Shown: positions 18,221 to 28,060, numbered from the stretch's first letter. The stretch is DNA of 64,000 nucleotides from Maniola hyperantus (GCF_902806685.2 NC_048554.1:558001-622000); one strand, 5' to 3'. Program-made: numbers and translations. Notes: generated by a model from the sequence alone, not told the origin.

Positions 18221-19064
18221 AGCTGAAAGTTTCTCTGCGTATTGTCCCCAACACAGGGAGGAACGATCAGCGAATATGAAGTTTGCATCATGGTGGCTTT
18301 GGGAGACCCCAAGCCCCCTGCCAGACAACCTTAAGAGGGCTCAGGACGGAGCTTTCTTCATACAAACGTAGGAGGGTAATTACTACATTATTTGATATTG
18401 TACGCTCAAAACTAAGTATTATATCGATTTATCTCGTCATTATCTAGGTTTATTGATATATGAAACATTGAAAATAATATTGATTTTAAAATTACGAGCC
18501 TCAAGAGATTCATATTTTAACACTAAATTTATGACAACTTTGGGCGTAAATAAGTAAGATTAGGAGTATGAAAATTCTAAAGAAATTTAACATTAGACAT
18601 AGTTTATTTATTCATTAGTTGAAATAACTATACTTTGCAAACATAAACTCAGTAGTTTTTTCTCAAAAATACTTTTCCTAAACCCTTGATTTCGGTGAAA
18701 ATCATCGTGCCTCTCACCTTTCTCATACAATGTCAAGTGAAAAGCAAATAGGTTTGGTCGAGCGTCCTGCGTCACCTTAAAGTTTAGGAGTGTCTGTCTG
18801 GCAGGGTGGTAGGGGGTTGCCATGACACTAATGTCTGTGTGTGTCACATATGTATCTTGCAATGATCGTGTGAATGAATGATGAATGATGAATGCGTCAT
18901 TTCTAACACTTTTCCGAAAAAACCATAAAAAAATTAGACTTTATAATTTGACGTAATTTTTTTACACCTTTGTTACCTGTTATCTCCCAAAGCCACCGTG
19001 ATCAATAATAGTCGCTGATCGTTCCTCCCTGTGTTGGCGACAATACGCAGAGAAACTTTCAGCT
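18221..19064. mobile_element. Element of about 840 bp with long inverted ends
   Basis: Left end 18221-18307 (AGCTGAAAGTTTCTCTGCGT … CACAGGGAGGAACGATCAGC … GGTGGCTTTGGGAGA) is repeated inverted at 18982-19064 with few mismatches. A second, weaker inverted layer lies inside: CCCTGCCAGACA and CAGGACG near 18310-18350 against their inverses near 18760-18820. The AT-rich middle has no long frame. It is a non-autonomous DNA transposon or foldback element. I see no clear target-site duplication and no second copy here. Confidence 0.85.
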
Positions 19065-19123
19065 ACATGACAAACCAGTTTTACTCGAGTATTTCCGTTC
19101 CCAGTGAAAAAAACCCCGGATGG

Positions 19124-19215
19124 GTTCAAAACTAGTCGGGCTAACATCGACTAAATACGTGAGTATAGCCGATTTGTCATACGTGTATAATGGAAATCAC
19201 TCACGATAGTTTAAA
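19124..19215 (+). repeat. Dispersed repeat, copy 1 (also 37266-37378)
   Basis: GGATGGGTTCAAAACTAGTC, GGGCTAACATCGACTAAATA, CGTGAGTATAGCCG, then CACTCACGATAGTTT. The second copy is about 85% similar by eye. Nature unknown. Confidence 0.7.
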
Positions 19216-19221
19216 CGCAAA

Positions 19222-19440
19222 AACCTTTTTTTTTTTAATCTATAGACTAGCGCTTGGCTGCAATCAGACCTGGTGGCAAGTGATGATGCAGCCTAAGAAC
19301 GAGCGCGCTTGCCTAGAAGATGTCTATTCACCCTAGACTTGAAGGTACCCATATTATAATTGGAGGGGAAAACTGATGCTCGAAGAGTGTTTAGCTTTTA
19401 TAAAATAACGAAGATCTGGCAAGCGCTGGCTCTCTCTCTA
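19222..19440 (-). mobile_element. Jockey-like LINE C-terminus and 3' UTR
   Basis: The minus strand reads …ISFPSNYNMGTFKSRVNRHL LGKRA… then 3' UTR with ACCAGGTCTGATTGCAGCC and an A run (plus T run 19222-19237). The SNYNMGTFKSRVN block is the end of a Jockey-type ORF2. A different subfamily from 2408-2853. Confidence 0.75.
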
Positions 19441-19708
19441 TAATGCGTTATGTCTCTACTCTGTACGAGGCGACGAACACGCACAGGCGTCGTTACGCGC
19501 CCGTAACGTTTCGTTATAACCTCCATAACGGTATTTGCGTCAGTTACGTTATTTGTTTAACAACGGATTATTTTGCTATGAATGTGAAAGGTTTTTCAGA
19601 ACGATATTTGTGTTTTCATGGGACTACGGCAAAACCAAAATGAAGGGTTATGATTTTAGCCGTCTATGTGTATGTCTCGAACTCTGCTGGTTCCGCATTT
19701 TTTTGATA

Positions 19709-19930
19709 ATCACTACCCATTTTAGAAATGCGAAAGTGTGTTTGTTGGTTTATCGGTTTGTCCTTCAATCACGTCGCAACGTTGCAACGGATTGACGTGA
19801 TTTTTTGCATAGGTATAGATAAAGACCTGGAGAGTGATATAGGCTACTTTTTATCCCGGAAAATCAAAGAGTTCCCACGGGATATTCAATTAAGTAAATC
19901 CACGCGGACGAAGTCGCGAGCGTCAGCTAG
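19709..19930 (+). mobile_element. Helitron A1
   Basis: From GAAATGCGAAAGTGTGTTTG to CGCGGACGAAGTCGCGAGCG-TCAG-CTAG. The 5' TCAG is eroded. Confidence 0.85.
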
Positions 19931-19942
19931 TAATATTATATT

Positions 19943-20384
19943 TAAAAACCGGCCAAGTGCGAGTCAGGCTCGCGCAATGAGGGTTCCGTACTACAGTCGT
20001 ATTTTTTCGACATTTTGCAGGATAATTTAAAAACTATGATACATAAAAATAAATAAAAATGCTGTTTTAGAATGCACAGGTGAAGACCTTTCATATGATA
20101 CCCCACTTGATATAGTTATCTTACTTAGAAAATTGAATATACTAATTATTAGTTTATGACCACAATTTAATTTTTTTTGTATGATGCAACCCTAAATTCA
20201 CGGTTTTTAGATTTTTCCCCAAATGTCAGCTATAAGATCTACCTCCCTGCCAAATGATTCTAGGTCAACGGGAAGTACCCTGTAGGTTTCTTGACAGATA
20301 GACGGACAGACAGACAGACAGACAGACAACAAAGTGATCCTATAAGGGTTCCCTTTTTCCTTTTGAGGCACGGAACCCTAAAAA
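19943..20384 (+). mobile_element. Repeat P, full length
   Basis: AAAACCGGCCAAGTGCGAGTC to CACGGAACCCTAAAA, with an expanded (GACA)n at 20296-20330. Confidence 0.9.
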
Positions 20385-20719
20385 TCATGGTTTCAAGTTG
20401 TAATCGGCAAAACATCGGCCAGAGAGTAGTTTCCAATTAATATCCTAAAACTGTTTTGCATACAAATGGAGGTGGTGCGTGTCGAAATTTAGTAAACTAT
20501 GAATAATATTATAGTGTTAGCCGTTAGCGCCAACACCGCGCGATGTTGCCTTGCCTGTTGGCTTCACGGAGAAACTTTTAATTAGATGTTTTATTTGTTT
20601 TGGACGCAGTTGACTGCCACCAACCTCGATATTACTGGAAACTGAAATAACTCAAAATAACTCCACCCATCGCCGCCGGCCCTCTACCACATTACTAGAT
20701 TCACTACTGGGCACGGGGC
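20385..20719. other. No gene seen
   Basis: Unique DNA including GTGTTAGCCGTTAGCGCC near 20515. No repeat or domain recognised. Confidence 0.35.
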
Positions 20720-20805
20720 AAGAAAGAAAGAAGAAAGAAAAGACGTTTATTTAGAAAACTGTGCCACACATCACAATATCTTAAAACTAAGATTGTTTTT
20801 TTGTT
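20720..20805 (-). mobile_element. LINE 3' terminus fragment, (GAAA)n tail
   Basis: It matches the last 80 bases of the 17607-18030 LINE UTR (AAAGACGTTTATTTAGAAAA, GTGCCACACATCACAA on the plus strand), then breaks into another LINE. Confidence 0.75.
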
Positions 20806-20807
20806 GA

Positions 20808-20990
20808 AAAAAAATTTACGAGACATTTCACCGCGATTGATAGCCTCATCTGGTGACAGAAGAGCTAGCTCATTTTTTGCGCAACGAATCAGCCTGGCTC
20901 TCCAGCACGGAAACTGTTGGGCCGTGAAAAGCTAGCAGACAGACAGACAGACAGATGCACTTTCATATTTATAATATTAGTATGGATCTA
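20808..20990. mobile_element. LINE ORF2 tail fused to Helitron A2 fragment
   Basis: 20808-20912 (+) matches the tail of 14440-14800 (TACGAGACATTTCACCGCGA, CAGCCTGGCT). At CGGAAACTGTTGGGCCGTG it changes to the 5' half of Helitron A2 on the minus strand (20913-20990). Confidence 0.75.
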
Positions 20991-21042
20991 TGGATTCTGA
21001 GCAAATTGGCTTGCAGTTAAAATATCTATAGGTATGCAATCA

Positions 21043-21252
21043 GTACCTAACCCTTATTATAGTGTTTGTTTGTTGCTTTGTCCTTCAATCAAGTTGCAAC
21101 GGTGCAACGAATAGACGTGATTTTTTGCAAGGGTATAGATAAAGACCTGGAGAGTGACATAGGCTTCTTTGTATCCCGGAAAACCAAAGAGTTCCCACGG
21201 GATTGTTAAAAACCTATATACACGCGTACTAAGTCACGGGCGTCATCTAGTG
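21043..21252 (+). mobile_element. Helitron A1, diverged
   Basis: TCAGTACCTAACCCTTATTA start. The 3' hairpin is changed to CGCGTACTAAGTCACGGGCG and the terminus is TCAT-CTAG. Confidence 0.8.
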
Positions 21253-21465
21253 GCAATATAAACTTCACATAGATGATGTAAATAAAACGATGTATATGCA
21301 ATTGGTAAGCACAGCAGAGAAGGTCCCAGGTTTGATACCCAGGTCATGCTTATCGCCTATTGATATATGCAGCTCGCGTCACGTGTGGTGTGGAGGGTAC
21401 TGCACGCCGCGCATAGATAATAGAGTGCACTGCACTGCGCGTAACATCTGTGGACTTACTGTATA

Positions 21466-21990
21466 TCATCATCATCATCACCAGCAACCCGTCGCCGGCT
21501 CACTACAGAGCACGGGTCTCCTCTCAGAGTGAGAAGGGGTTTGGCCATAGTCTACCACGCAAGTAGGGTTGCGAGTCGACTGTCGGTCGCTCCCGCAGGC
21601 GACAGTGGCGCCTCATAACAAGATTTATGACAGTAATAAAAAAAAGCTTGATTTTACATCCAATTCTTTTGTCGTACCTATTAATACTAAGACACAAAAT
21701 CCTCAATAATGTAGGCTGTCCGGCCTTTCTACCCAAATGTCCGGCCAAACTGGCTGGTCTGTCCGGCTATTAGGTTTGGCGACCTGGCAACCCTATACGC
21801 AAGCCATGTGCGGATTGGCAGACTTCACACACCTTTGAAAACAGTATGGAGAACTCTCAGGCCCTCAGGCTTGCAGTTTCTTCGCGATGTTTTTCTTCTT
21901 CTTAAAACGCACATAATTTCATAAAAGTGCGTCGAACTCCGTTAGACCCGGGGTCGAATCTGAAATCGAAAGATTTGGCCTCCTATTTAG
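21466..21990 (-). mobile_element. SINE S1 split by a hAT-like MITE
   Basis: Tail (ATC)n at the left. The body resumes at 21804 with CATGTGCGGATTGGCAGACT, and the tRNA head is decayed (about 21950-21990). The insertion occupies 21564-21795. Confidence 0.8.
21564..21795. mobile_element. hAT-like MITE
   Basis: Inverted ends TAGGGTTGC and GCAACCCTA. Flanking ACGCAAG at 21557-21563 and 21797-21803 gives 7 matches in an 8-bp duplication (CACGCAAG / TACGCAAG). An 8-bp duplication with CAGGGTTGCC-like ends is typical of hAT transposons. The middle has no ORF. GTCCGGC occurs three times in the right third. Confidence 0.85.
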
Positions 21991-22189
21991 GGGGTCCAGG
22001 TTTAAATTGAGGTTGCGAAGCATGAAGTGGCAATGTGCATGGGCACATAGTCCGAAACACGATAGATGTTAATGGGGTTGCAAGGTGTGAGGAGATCCAT
22101 ACTTAGTCGTCCATCCAGTTGGCTATGGGTTGATCATGATGATGATGACTTGATAAATCTAAAAAAACACAATATATACAAACATGTTT

Positions 22190-22360
22190 TGAACTGTAAA
22201 GAACAAAACTGCGAGGAAACCTGCATGCTTGAGAGTTCTTGATGATATTACCTCAATGGTGCACATGGCCAACGTGACGGACTATGGCCTAAACATCGTC
22301 CCATTTTAAGTGAAGACCCGTCCCCTGTAATGGGCCGGCGATGAGTTGAAAATAAAAGAG
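22190..22360 (+). mobile_element. SINE S1 body, degenerate
   Basis: GAGGAAACCTGCATGCTTGA, GCACATGGCCAACGTGACGG and GGGCCGGCGATGAGTTGA match the S1 body and tail. The region just before (22008-22160) holds decayed RTE and S1 pieces. Confidence 0.7.
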
Positions 22361-22669
22361 AAAATCTATAGAAACAGATCTCCTCAGTAATTCTTTTGAA
22401 ACCTTACGCCAAAGCGCCGCGCGCCGTTACGATATATAACATTTTAAATACAATATACTATAATAATTCACTGTGAGGTTATCTCTAATACTATCTGGCT
22501 TAGCCTCGTAAACAACAATAGTTCGTTTACGACACACGACTGCGATACGACTTCGACACGACGTTTTCTAGCTCAGCGTTAGAGTTAACAAAAAACTCGG
22601 TAACTGCATGGGTGAACGATTTTTGAGGTTCGAATTAGACTTCTTTTCTATTGATCTGAGACATCGCTA

Positions 22670-23000
22670 ACTATGGGGCTCATAAGAAAGCTCAGAGTCA
22701 CTCGGCGGGCGATGGAGAGAGCTATTGCTTAGTCTTTCTACGTGATCAAATCTGACATGAGCAGATCCGTAGGAGAACCAGAGTAACCGACATAGCTACG
22801 GGTTACGAAGCTAATAAAATGGCAGGGGCACATAGTTCGGATAACCAATAGACGTTGGGTTCCCAAGGTGCTAGATCGGCAACCTTGCATCAGAAAGCGC
22901 AACGTTGGAAGACCCCCACTAGGTGGATAGGCGACATCTAAAGGAGTCGCAGGGAGCCGCTGGATTCAGGCGGCACAAGACCGTGGCGTGTGTCTTCGTG
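22670..23000 (+). mobile_element. RTE-like LINE ORF2 C-terminal region
   Basis: It begins further upstream in ORF2 than the 5965 copy (ACTATGGGGCTCATAAGAAA, AGTCACTCGGCGGGCGATGG) and passes through the GAGATCCGTAGGAGAACCAG block to GACCGTGGCGTGTG. It is frameshifted many times. It ends abruptly in a Helitron A2 fragment. Confidence 0.8.
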
Positions 23001-23110
23001 TATCTTCCCCGGGATATAAGCTAACTCTGTACTAAATTTCATCAAAATCGCTTAAACTGTTGGGCTGTGAAAAGCTAGCAGACAGACAGACACACTTTCG
23101 AATTTATAAT
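22998..23110 (-). mobile_element. Helitron A2 5' part
   Basis: CTTCCCCGGGATATAAGC to CACACTTTCGAATTTATAAT. Confidence 0.75.
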
Positions 23111-23124
23111 AATGTAATGGATTG

Positions 23125-23330
23125 TATGGATAATATTAGTATGGATGGAAATGATGAAATGTCTGTCTGTCAGTTTTTCACGGTCCATCCGTTTAACCGA
23201 TTTCGACTGGTACAGAGCTTGCATCCCAGGGAAGGACTTAGGACATAATATTACTTTTTATCCCGGAAAATTAAAGAGTTGATTTCTAAAACCCAAATCG
23301 ACACGAACGCAGTCTCATACATCAATATAT
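23125..23330 (+). mobile_element. Helitron A2, decayed
   Basis: Opposite orientation and head-to-head with the previous fragment. Keeps TTTTTCACGGTCCATCCG and TTTTATCCCGGAAAAT. The 3' end is eroded (CACGAACGCAGTC). Confidence 0.65.
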
Positions 23331-23351
23331 GTATAGTAATTTATATATGCA

Positions 23352-23850
23352 GTACGCGGCCGAAAGTGATGAACATCGGCCTATAGAATGACATTTAGGC
23401 TTTGTAGAGCGTTGTCTCTGTCACTCATACCTATATAACGTTTTGTCGGTCTCAGCGACAGTGACAAATCTGCTATCTCCTTCTAAAAGTACATTTTTCT
23501 ACAACCTCCTATTTCTACAACCGCATCGCACGCCACCGCATTCAATTCCACCCTCACCACCTGGGTTTCTGGAGCACTTCGACCACCCGATATGCCAGAT
23601 CCTTTTTTCCACGCACATGCAAACTGTGGAACCAACTCCCATCGGCGGTGTTCCCACTAGATTACAACATGGGGTTATTCAAGGGGCGGACCAACAAATT
23701 CCTAAAAGGCCGGCAACGTATCGGCGGTTCCGCTGGTGCTGCAAATGTTCATGGACGGCGGTAATCACTTAACATCAGGTGACCCGCCTGCTCATTTGCT
23801 CGTTATCTCTATTAAAAAAAAAAAACTTTTTGCTGCGTACTGTAACTGCG
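23352..23850. mobile_element. MITE M5 split by a Jockey-like LINE end
   Basis: The left part starts GTACGCGGCCGAAAGTGATG. The right terminus (TTTTTGCTGCGTACTGTAA) appears after the LINE at about 23826. The arm GTAGAGCGTTGTCTCTGT is intact, its partner decayed. Confidence 0.7.
23496..23826 (+). mobile_element. Jockey-like LINE 3' end with poly(A)
   Basis: Same LINE as 2408-2853, opposite strand: …FFSTHMQTVEPTPIGGV in one frame against LWNQLPSAVFPLDYNMGLF in the next, then GGTGACCCGCCTGCTCATTT and an A run. The 109-residue frame here is a relic. Confidence 0.85.
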
Positions 23851-23894
23851 TATCGTGTCGTAGTCGTGTAGTGTGAACACAGCGAGCCTGTTTG

Positions 23895-23965
23895 TTTGAT
23901 CGAGCCTTGACTGGAATCGAACCCGCTTGCGCAACCGCTCCGCTCGACTACCGAACTACACTGTT
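23895..23965 (-). mobile_element. tRNA-like SINE head, unassigned
   Basis: Minus strand: GTGTAGTTCGGTAGTCGAGC … GCGGGTTCGATTCCAGTC, with A- and B-box-like blocks about 30 bases apart. The body after it (toward 23835) does not match S1-S3. Confidence 0.5.
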
Positions 23966-24187
23966 GCTAGGGTACAAAGATTATGAACGCAGATGAGACA
24001 AGGGTAACCTACATTTTCTGTTTTACCTATTAGCTAATAGATAGAGAGGAGATAGTCAAAGTCACTAATTACGTAAGCTGCAGCGTTCCAGGGTGGATAA
24101 AGGGAAACGAAGGCTTTTTACTAACTAACTTTATTCTGTACTGTCTTATCTAAGTTTCAAAACTAAGTAGGTACTTAGTCTAGAATT

Positions 24188-24292
24188 AAGGGTTCCGTTT
24201 TTCCTTTTGAGGTATTGAACCCTACCTTGAAGGACAAACCAACAAACAAACACACTTTCGCATTTATAATAGGTGTAGTGATAATCTCATCA
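24188..24292. mobile_element. Fragments of repeat P and Helitron A1
   Basis: 24188-24226 is the P end AGGGTTCCGTTTTTCCTTTT. 24231-24292 is the 5' end of Helitron A1 in reverse (TGAAGGACAAACCAACAAAC … CATTTATAATAGG). Confidence 0.7.
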
Positions 24293-24350
24293 TCAAAACC
24301 TACATTAGGTAGAAAGTACTAAATAATTTTAAATACATATCAAAAATTGC

Positions 24351-24422
24351 GTAACCGGCAGGAATCGAACCTGCATCTTCTGGGTTCGCGCCCGATGCCT
24401 TGACCAACTCGGCCACGGTTTC
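24351..24422 (-). pseudogene. tRNA-like sequence, probably a tRNA pseudogene
   Basis: The minus strand gives a nearly foldable 72-base tRNA: acceptor GAAACCG/CGGTTAC with one mismatch; D arm GCC-GAGTTGGTCAA-GGC; anticodon-arm loop CGCGAAC (anticodon CGA, which would be serine); T arm GCAGG-TTCGATT-CCTGC. Against function: the base before the anticodon is G instead of U, one anticodon-stem pair is broken, and a serine tRNA should have a long variable arm. It could also be the head of an unlisted SINE. Confidence 0.45.
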
Positions 24423-24534
24423 GCTTACCGCCAGTGACGAAATTTGTGATACGTATGTTCTCTCAGTACTGAAGCGACTGTTGCTGTTGTTGAAGCTTGA
24501 AGTGTAGGTAAAACACTAAAAAATTATAAAAAAT

Positions 24535-24890
24535 CTAGGTTATGCTCGCGACTTCGTCCGCGTGGACTACACAAATGTCAAACCCCTATTTCACCCCCTT
24601 AGGGGTTGAACTTTCAAAAATCCTTTCGTAACGGATGCCTACATCATAATAGCTATCTGCATGCCAAATTTCAGCCCGATCCGTCCAGTAGTTTGAGTTG
24701 TGCGTTGATAGATCAGTCAGTCACCTTTTCCTTTTATATGAAATGAAATGAAATGAAATGAAATGAAAATCTTTTTTACACTTTTACAAGTGCTTACGAA
24801 TAGTCGGATGCATCTACCACTGGTTCGGAATGCCTTTCCTGCCGAGAAGAACCAGCAAGAAACTCGGCGGTTGCTCCTTATATATTTAGA
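24535..24890 (-). mobile_element. Helitron B split by a LINE 3' end
   Basis: CTAG-GTTATGCTCGCGACTTCG to …CCTTTTATAT, then an insert (24738-24877), then TATATATTTAGA. The repeated TATAT at the junctions fits a short target-site duplication. Confidence 0.85.
24738..24877 (-). mobile_element. LINE 3' terminus with (GAAAT)n tail
   Basis: Minus strand: GAGTTTCTTGCTGGTTCTTC, CATTCCGAACCAGTGGTAGA, TGCATCCGACTATTCGTAAG, then (ATTTC)n. The same end is at 46160-46313, with pieces at 32834-32925 and 39661-39868. Confidence 0.8.
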
Positions 24891-25093
24891 TATAGGTAGA
24901 AAGTGTCTCAAACCGGCACATCTCCTCACATAATCTGTGGCCAAGTCATCGACCGCACGGCGAGGCTACAGCACACACGCACAGCAGCTGAGAGGTGCAA
25001 CACGCACACACACGCATCTAACACGAAGTTGCACGTGTGTGCGTAGAGCCAACGTACACGCTCGAAAACTGATATTTCGCTTACTTTCTAAGT
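24891..25093. other. No gene; CA-rich stretch
   Basis: 24960-25060 is rich in CACACGCA-type words. No coding frame. Confidence 0.4.
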
Positions 25094-25240
25094 CCAGAGG
25101 TTAAGTTGGTCGGCTGGGGATCATGAGTTCTTGGATTCGAGTCCCGAGTTGACCCAGAAGTTATTGGATTTTCTCAGTAAGAAAGCAGAGTGAACTAGAG
25201 GGAACTTTCGGTTTGATTCTGAATTGGCGATGTCAAATAT
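25094..25240 (+). mobile_element. SINE-like unit, fourth type
   Basis: tRNA-like start (GAGGTTAAGTTGGTCGGCTG … GGATTCGAGTCCCGAG), then AGCAGAGTGAACTAGAG and TTCGGTTTGATTCTGAAT. The latter phrases recur at 46316-46575 and 42655-42715. Confidence 0.6.
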
Positions 25241-25242
25241 TA

Positions 25243-25455
25243 AGCTATCATCCTCATCATTATCAACCGATAGACGTCCACTGCTGGACATAGGTCTCTT
25301 GTAGGAACTTTCACACGCCACGGTCTTGAGCCGCCTGAATCCAGCGGCTCCCTGCGACTTGTCTGATGTCGTCCGTCCTCTTAGTGGGGGGTCTTCCAAC
25401 ACTGCGTCTTCCGGTGCGGGGTCGCCATTCCAGCACCTTGGGGCCCCAACATCTA
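25243..25455 (-). mobile_element. RTE-like LINE 3' end
   Basis: Minus strand: the tail shared with 5965-6265, ending GACGTCTATCGGTTGATAAT. The plus-strand left edge is the (ATC) tail. Confidence 0.85.
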
Positions 25456-25528
25456 TCGACCATGTCTCGGATATGGTGACGTAAAATCAAAGAAAAATAG
25501 GGCTACTTTAGGGCTACCTGCGTCAACC

Positions 25529-25645
25529 TCGCACCAGAAGACGCAGGGAGCCGCTGGATGGCGGCGGCACAAGACCGTGGCATATGGAAGTCCCTACAAA
25601 AGTCCTATGTCCAGCTGTGGACGTCTATCGGTTGTTGATGATGCT
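25529..25645 (+). mobile_element. RTE-like LINE 3' end, short
   Basis: GCAGGGAGCCGCTGGATGG to GACGTCTATCGGTTG. Opposed to the copy just upstream. Confidence 0.85.
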
Positions 25646-25646
25646 T

Positions 25647-25680
25647 ACCACTGCGCCAGGGAGATCGTCAAAATATCCTC
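25647..25680 (-). mobile_element. SINE S3 head fragment
   Basis: TTACCACTGCGCCAGGGAG and ATCGTCA match the tRNA-like 5' end of S3; nothing else of it remains. It is followed by a partial Helitron 3' hairpin (GCGGACGAAGCCGCGG, 25681-25710). Confidence 0.6.
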
Positions 25681-25734
25681 GCGGACGAAGCCGCGGCCTT
25701 TATCTAGTGGTGATAGCGAATAGATACTAAATGC

Positions 25735-25805
25735 CAGTGTGCATACACTGTACACACACACACTGTGTGTCCGTGCACAGGTTCTGTGTGTGCGGGTGTG
25801 TGGAA
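25735..25805. repeat. GT/CA-rich imperfect palindrome
   Basis: CACTGTACACACACACACTG then TGTGTCCGTG…TTCTGTGTGTGCGGGTGTG. The CA and GT halves can pair. Confidence 0.6.
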
Positions 25806-25920
25806 ATAGCCGGCCGCTAGTTTGTATGGCGAGCTGTTTTCGGTAAGAAAGGTTACAACACGGTATAGGTAATGGGGGTAGTGACCTGTGTACTACATGC
25901 CCTATTCTATTCTTTACTAT

Positions 25921-26226
25921 CATCATCATCATGATCAACCCATCACCGGCTCACTACAGAGCACGGGTCTCCTCTCACAGTGAGAAGGGTTTTGGCCATA
26001 GTCTCGCTGGCCATGTGAAGATTGGTAGACTTCACACACCTTTGAGAATATTATGGAGAACTCTCAGGCGTGCAGGTTTCCTCACGATGTTTTCCTTCAC
26101 CGTTAAAGTAAGTGATATTTAATTAATTAAAACGCACATAACTTCGAAAAGTTAGAGGTGCGTGCCCGGGATCGAACCCCCGACCTCCGATTAGAAGGCG
26201 GACGTCCTAACCACTAGGCTATCACA
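25921..26226 (-). mobile_element. SINE S1, full length
   Basis: (ATC) tail left, tRNA head right, both boxes intact (GGGATCGAACCCCC on the plus strand). Confidence 0.9.
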
Positions 26227-26334
26227 GTAAATAACATAGTAATTATTAATTAGTATCAGTTAGTAACTGAAGTTAATTAATTGTGATATTATGTTACTCT
26301 ATCTATCATTGTACTTCAGTAGGCAGGTATATAA

Positions 26335-26544
26335 CTAGCAGATGCCCGCGACTTCGTCCGCGTGGAATTAGGTTTTTAAAAATCCCGGGGAAACTCTTTG
26401 ATTTTTCGAGATTAAAAGTAGCCTATGTCACTCTCCAGGTCTTTATCTATACCCATGCAAAAAATCACGTCAATCCGTTGCACCGTTGCGACGTGGTTGA
26501 AGGACAAACCAACACACTTTCGCATTTATAATAAGGGTACTGAT
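26335..26544 (-). mobile_element. Helitron A1, full length
   Basis: CTAG-CAGATGCCCGCGACTTCG to AATAAGGGTACTGA. Confidence 0.9.
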
Positions 26545-26545
26545 T

Positions 26546-26905
26546 ATCTTAAAGCATAAACACATAATTAATTTGAACAATATTTTAATTATAACCATAT
26601 TACCCAGTTGGGTTTGCGTGCTGCGCCCACACTAGCTAATTGTACTCAGTATGCTAATTAACGGCCTTGTGATTCCATACAATGTGCCTTGTTTACATCA
26701 GTGTGGTCCTAACATTACAATAAACATGCAAGCAAATATAACACTCAGTGAAACGGCACAGAGGCTATAATTCCGTGCACGTTTTATTAGATGGTTTAAA
26801 TGTACACAATTTTAGATATATAAATGGTAATATACAATTATTTTAGACAGGGAGCTACTGAATTATTTATACAGTGTTGTTATACAGATCCAGAAGTTAT
26901 ATAAT
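26546..26905. other. No gene seen
   Basis: AT-rich unique sequence between two Helitron A1 copies of the same orientation. Confidence 0.4.
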
Positions 26906-26907
26906 AC

Positions 26908-27124
26908 GAGCTCGTCCGCGTGGATTTAGGTCTTTAAAAATCCCATGAGAAATCTTTGGTTTTCCGGGATAAAAAGTAGCCTACGTCACTCTCCGTCTTT
27001 ACTATACCCTTACAAAATATCACGTCAATCTGTTGCTCCGTTGCCACGTGATTGAAGGACAAACCAACAAACCAATAAATCAACAAACAAACACACTTTC
27101 GCATTTATAATAAGGGTACTGATT
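26908..27124 (-). mobile_element. Helitron A1, 3' end eroded
   Basis: CGAGCTCGTCCGCGTGG to AATAAGGGTACTGA. The CTAG terminus is changed. Confidence 0.85.
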
Positions 27125-27173
27125 GTAAAATCATCAGTAGTTATGATTTACAATATGTAATTTGAAAATGTTG

Positions 27174-27302
27174 TATGTGTCGCGATGGCTATCGGGGACT
27201 GAACGCCCCGCACACCCGCACAGCCTACGCACGGGTGACGTGCGGGTGTGCGGGGTTTCCCCCCGCCTAATACCCCGATTACCATCTCGACCTGTCGCAT
27301 AC
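27174..27302. mobile_element. MITE M4, GC-rich hairpin
   Basis: Outer ends TCGCGATGGCTATCGGGG and CCCCGATTACCATCTCGA pair. The inner arms CCCCGCACACCCGCAC and GTGCGGGTGTGCGGGG are perfect 16-bp inverses. The 63-residue minus frame over it is spurious. Confidence 0.9.
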
Positions 27303-27644
27303 TTGGTATACCAGAACGCTAGCAAAACTTAGCGTTATTGTTATTATTCAAACCCGCAATGAATAGCGTGCAAAACTGGGGTCAGTGCCCCACATATGAC
27401 GCGCGGCGTTGACTCCGAGTGGCCTACTTACGCAACGTTCGTTGACCTCTAGCGTCAGTCAGATGTTTTATTCGCAATATATCGTAAACTTTTACAAAAT
27501 ATAGGATTTTTTATTATTATTATTTTTTGCGTTTTTTTGTGGTAGGTATCATAATATCAGTAATCATCAGTATTATCCAGTCTTCTTTTTTGGTAGCGTT
27601 CTAGTTACACCCTGTATAGGTATGAAGGTAAAATATTTGAAAAG
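27303..27644. other. No gene seen
   Basis: AT-rich DNA with a (TTA) run at 27511-27525. Confidence 0.4.
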
Positions 27645-27712
27645 CGGCGATAGCTTAGTGGTTAAAACGCGGGCTTCCTATCCTGCAGTTCCGAGGTTCG
27701 ATCCGGTGATCA
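27645..27712 (+). mobile_element. tRNA-like SINE head, unassigned
   Basis: GCGATAGCTTAGTGGTTAAA … GAGGTTCGATCCGGTG: A and B boxes at SINE spacing, followed by A-rich DNA. Confidence 0.55.
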
Positions 27713-27751
27713 GCACAAAAAATAATAGGTAATTTTGTCACGTTCTTATAA

Positions 27752-27960
27752 GAAGAAAGAAAGACAATGCATTATTTGTTGTTGGTGTCACAGATAAAAA
27801 CAAAGTACAAATGTAACATTTTCATCTGTGACACCACCCCACATGGGTGTACAGCTCAACAGTCAACATAATGTCTTGCATCATATTTTGCGTTAACACA
27901 CTCCTGCAGACATAAGATGCAGGACGCTGATTTTCAGCTGTGACCCTATGACCTGTGTAA
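27752..27960 (-). mobile_element. LINE 3' UTR with hairpin and (TTTC)n tail
   Basis: Shares CTGAAAATCAGCG and the simple tail with 17607-18030. A stem TGGTGTCACAGAT / ATCTGTGACACCA occupies the place of the GTGCCACACAT stem there. A diverged relative. Confidence 0.7.
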
Positions 27961-28060
27961 TAAGATCTTAAATGCATTTTAGCTATCTCGCTTTAACAGT
28001 AAGGGTCACATTAGGGCTACTTCTACAGGTATTTAGTCTGAGCTTGTCGTACTGTAACTA

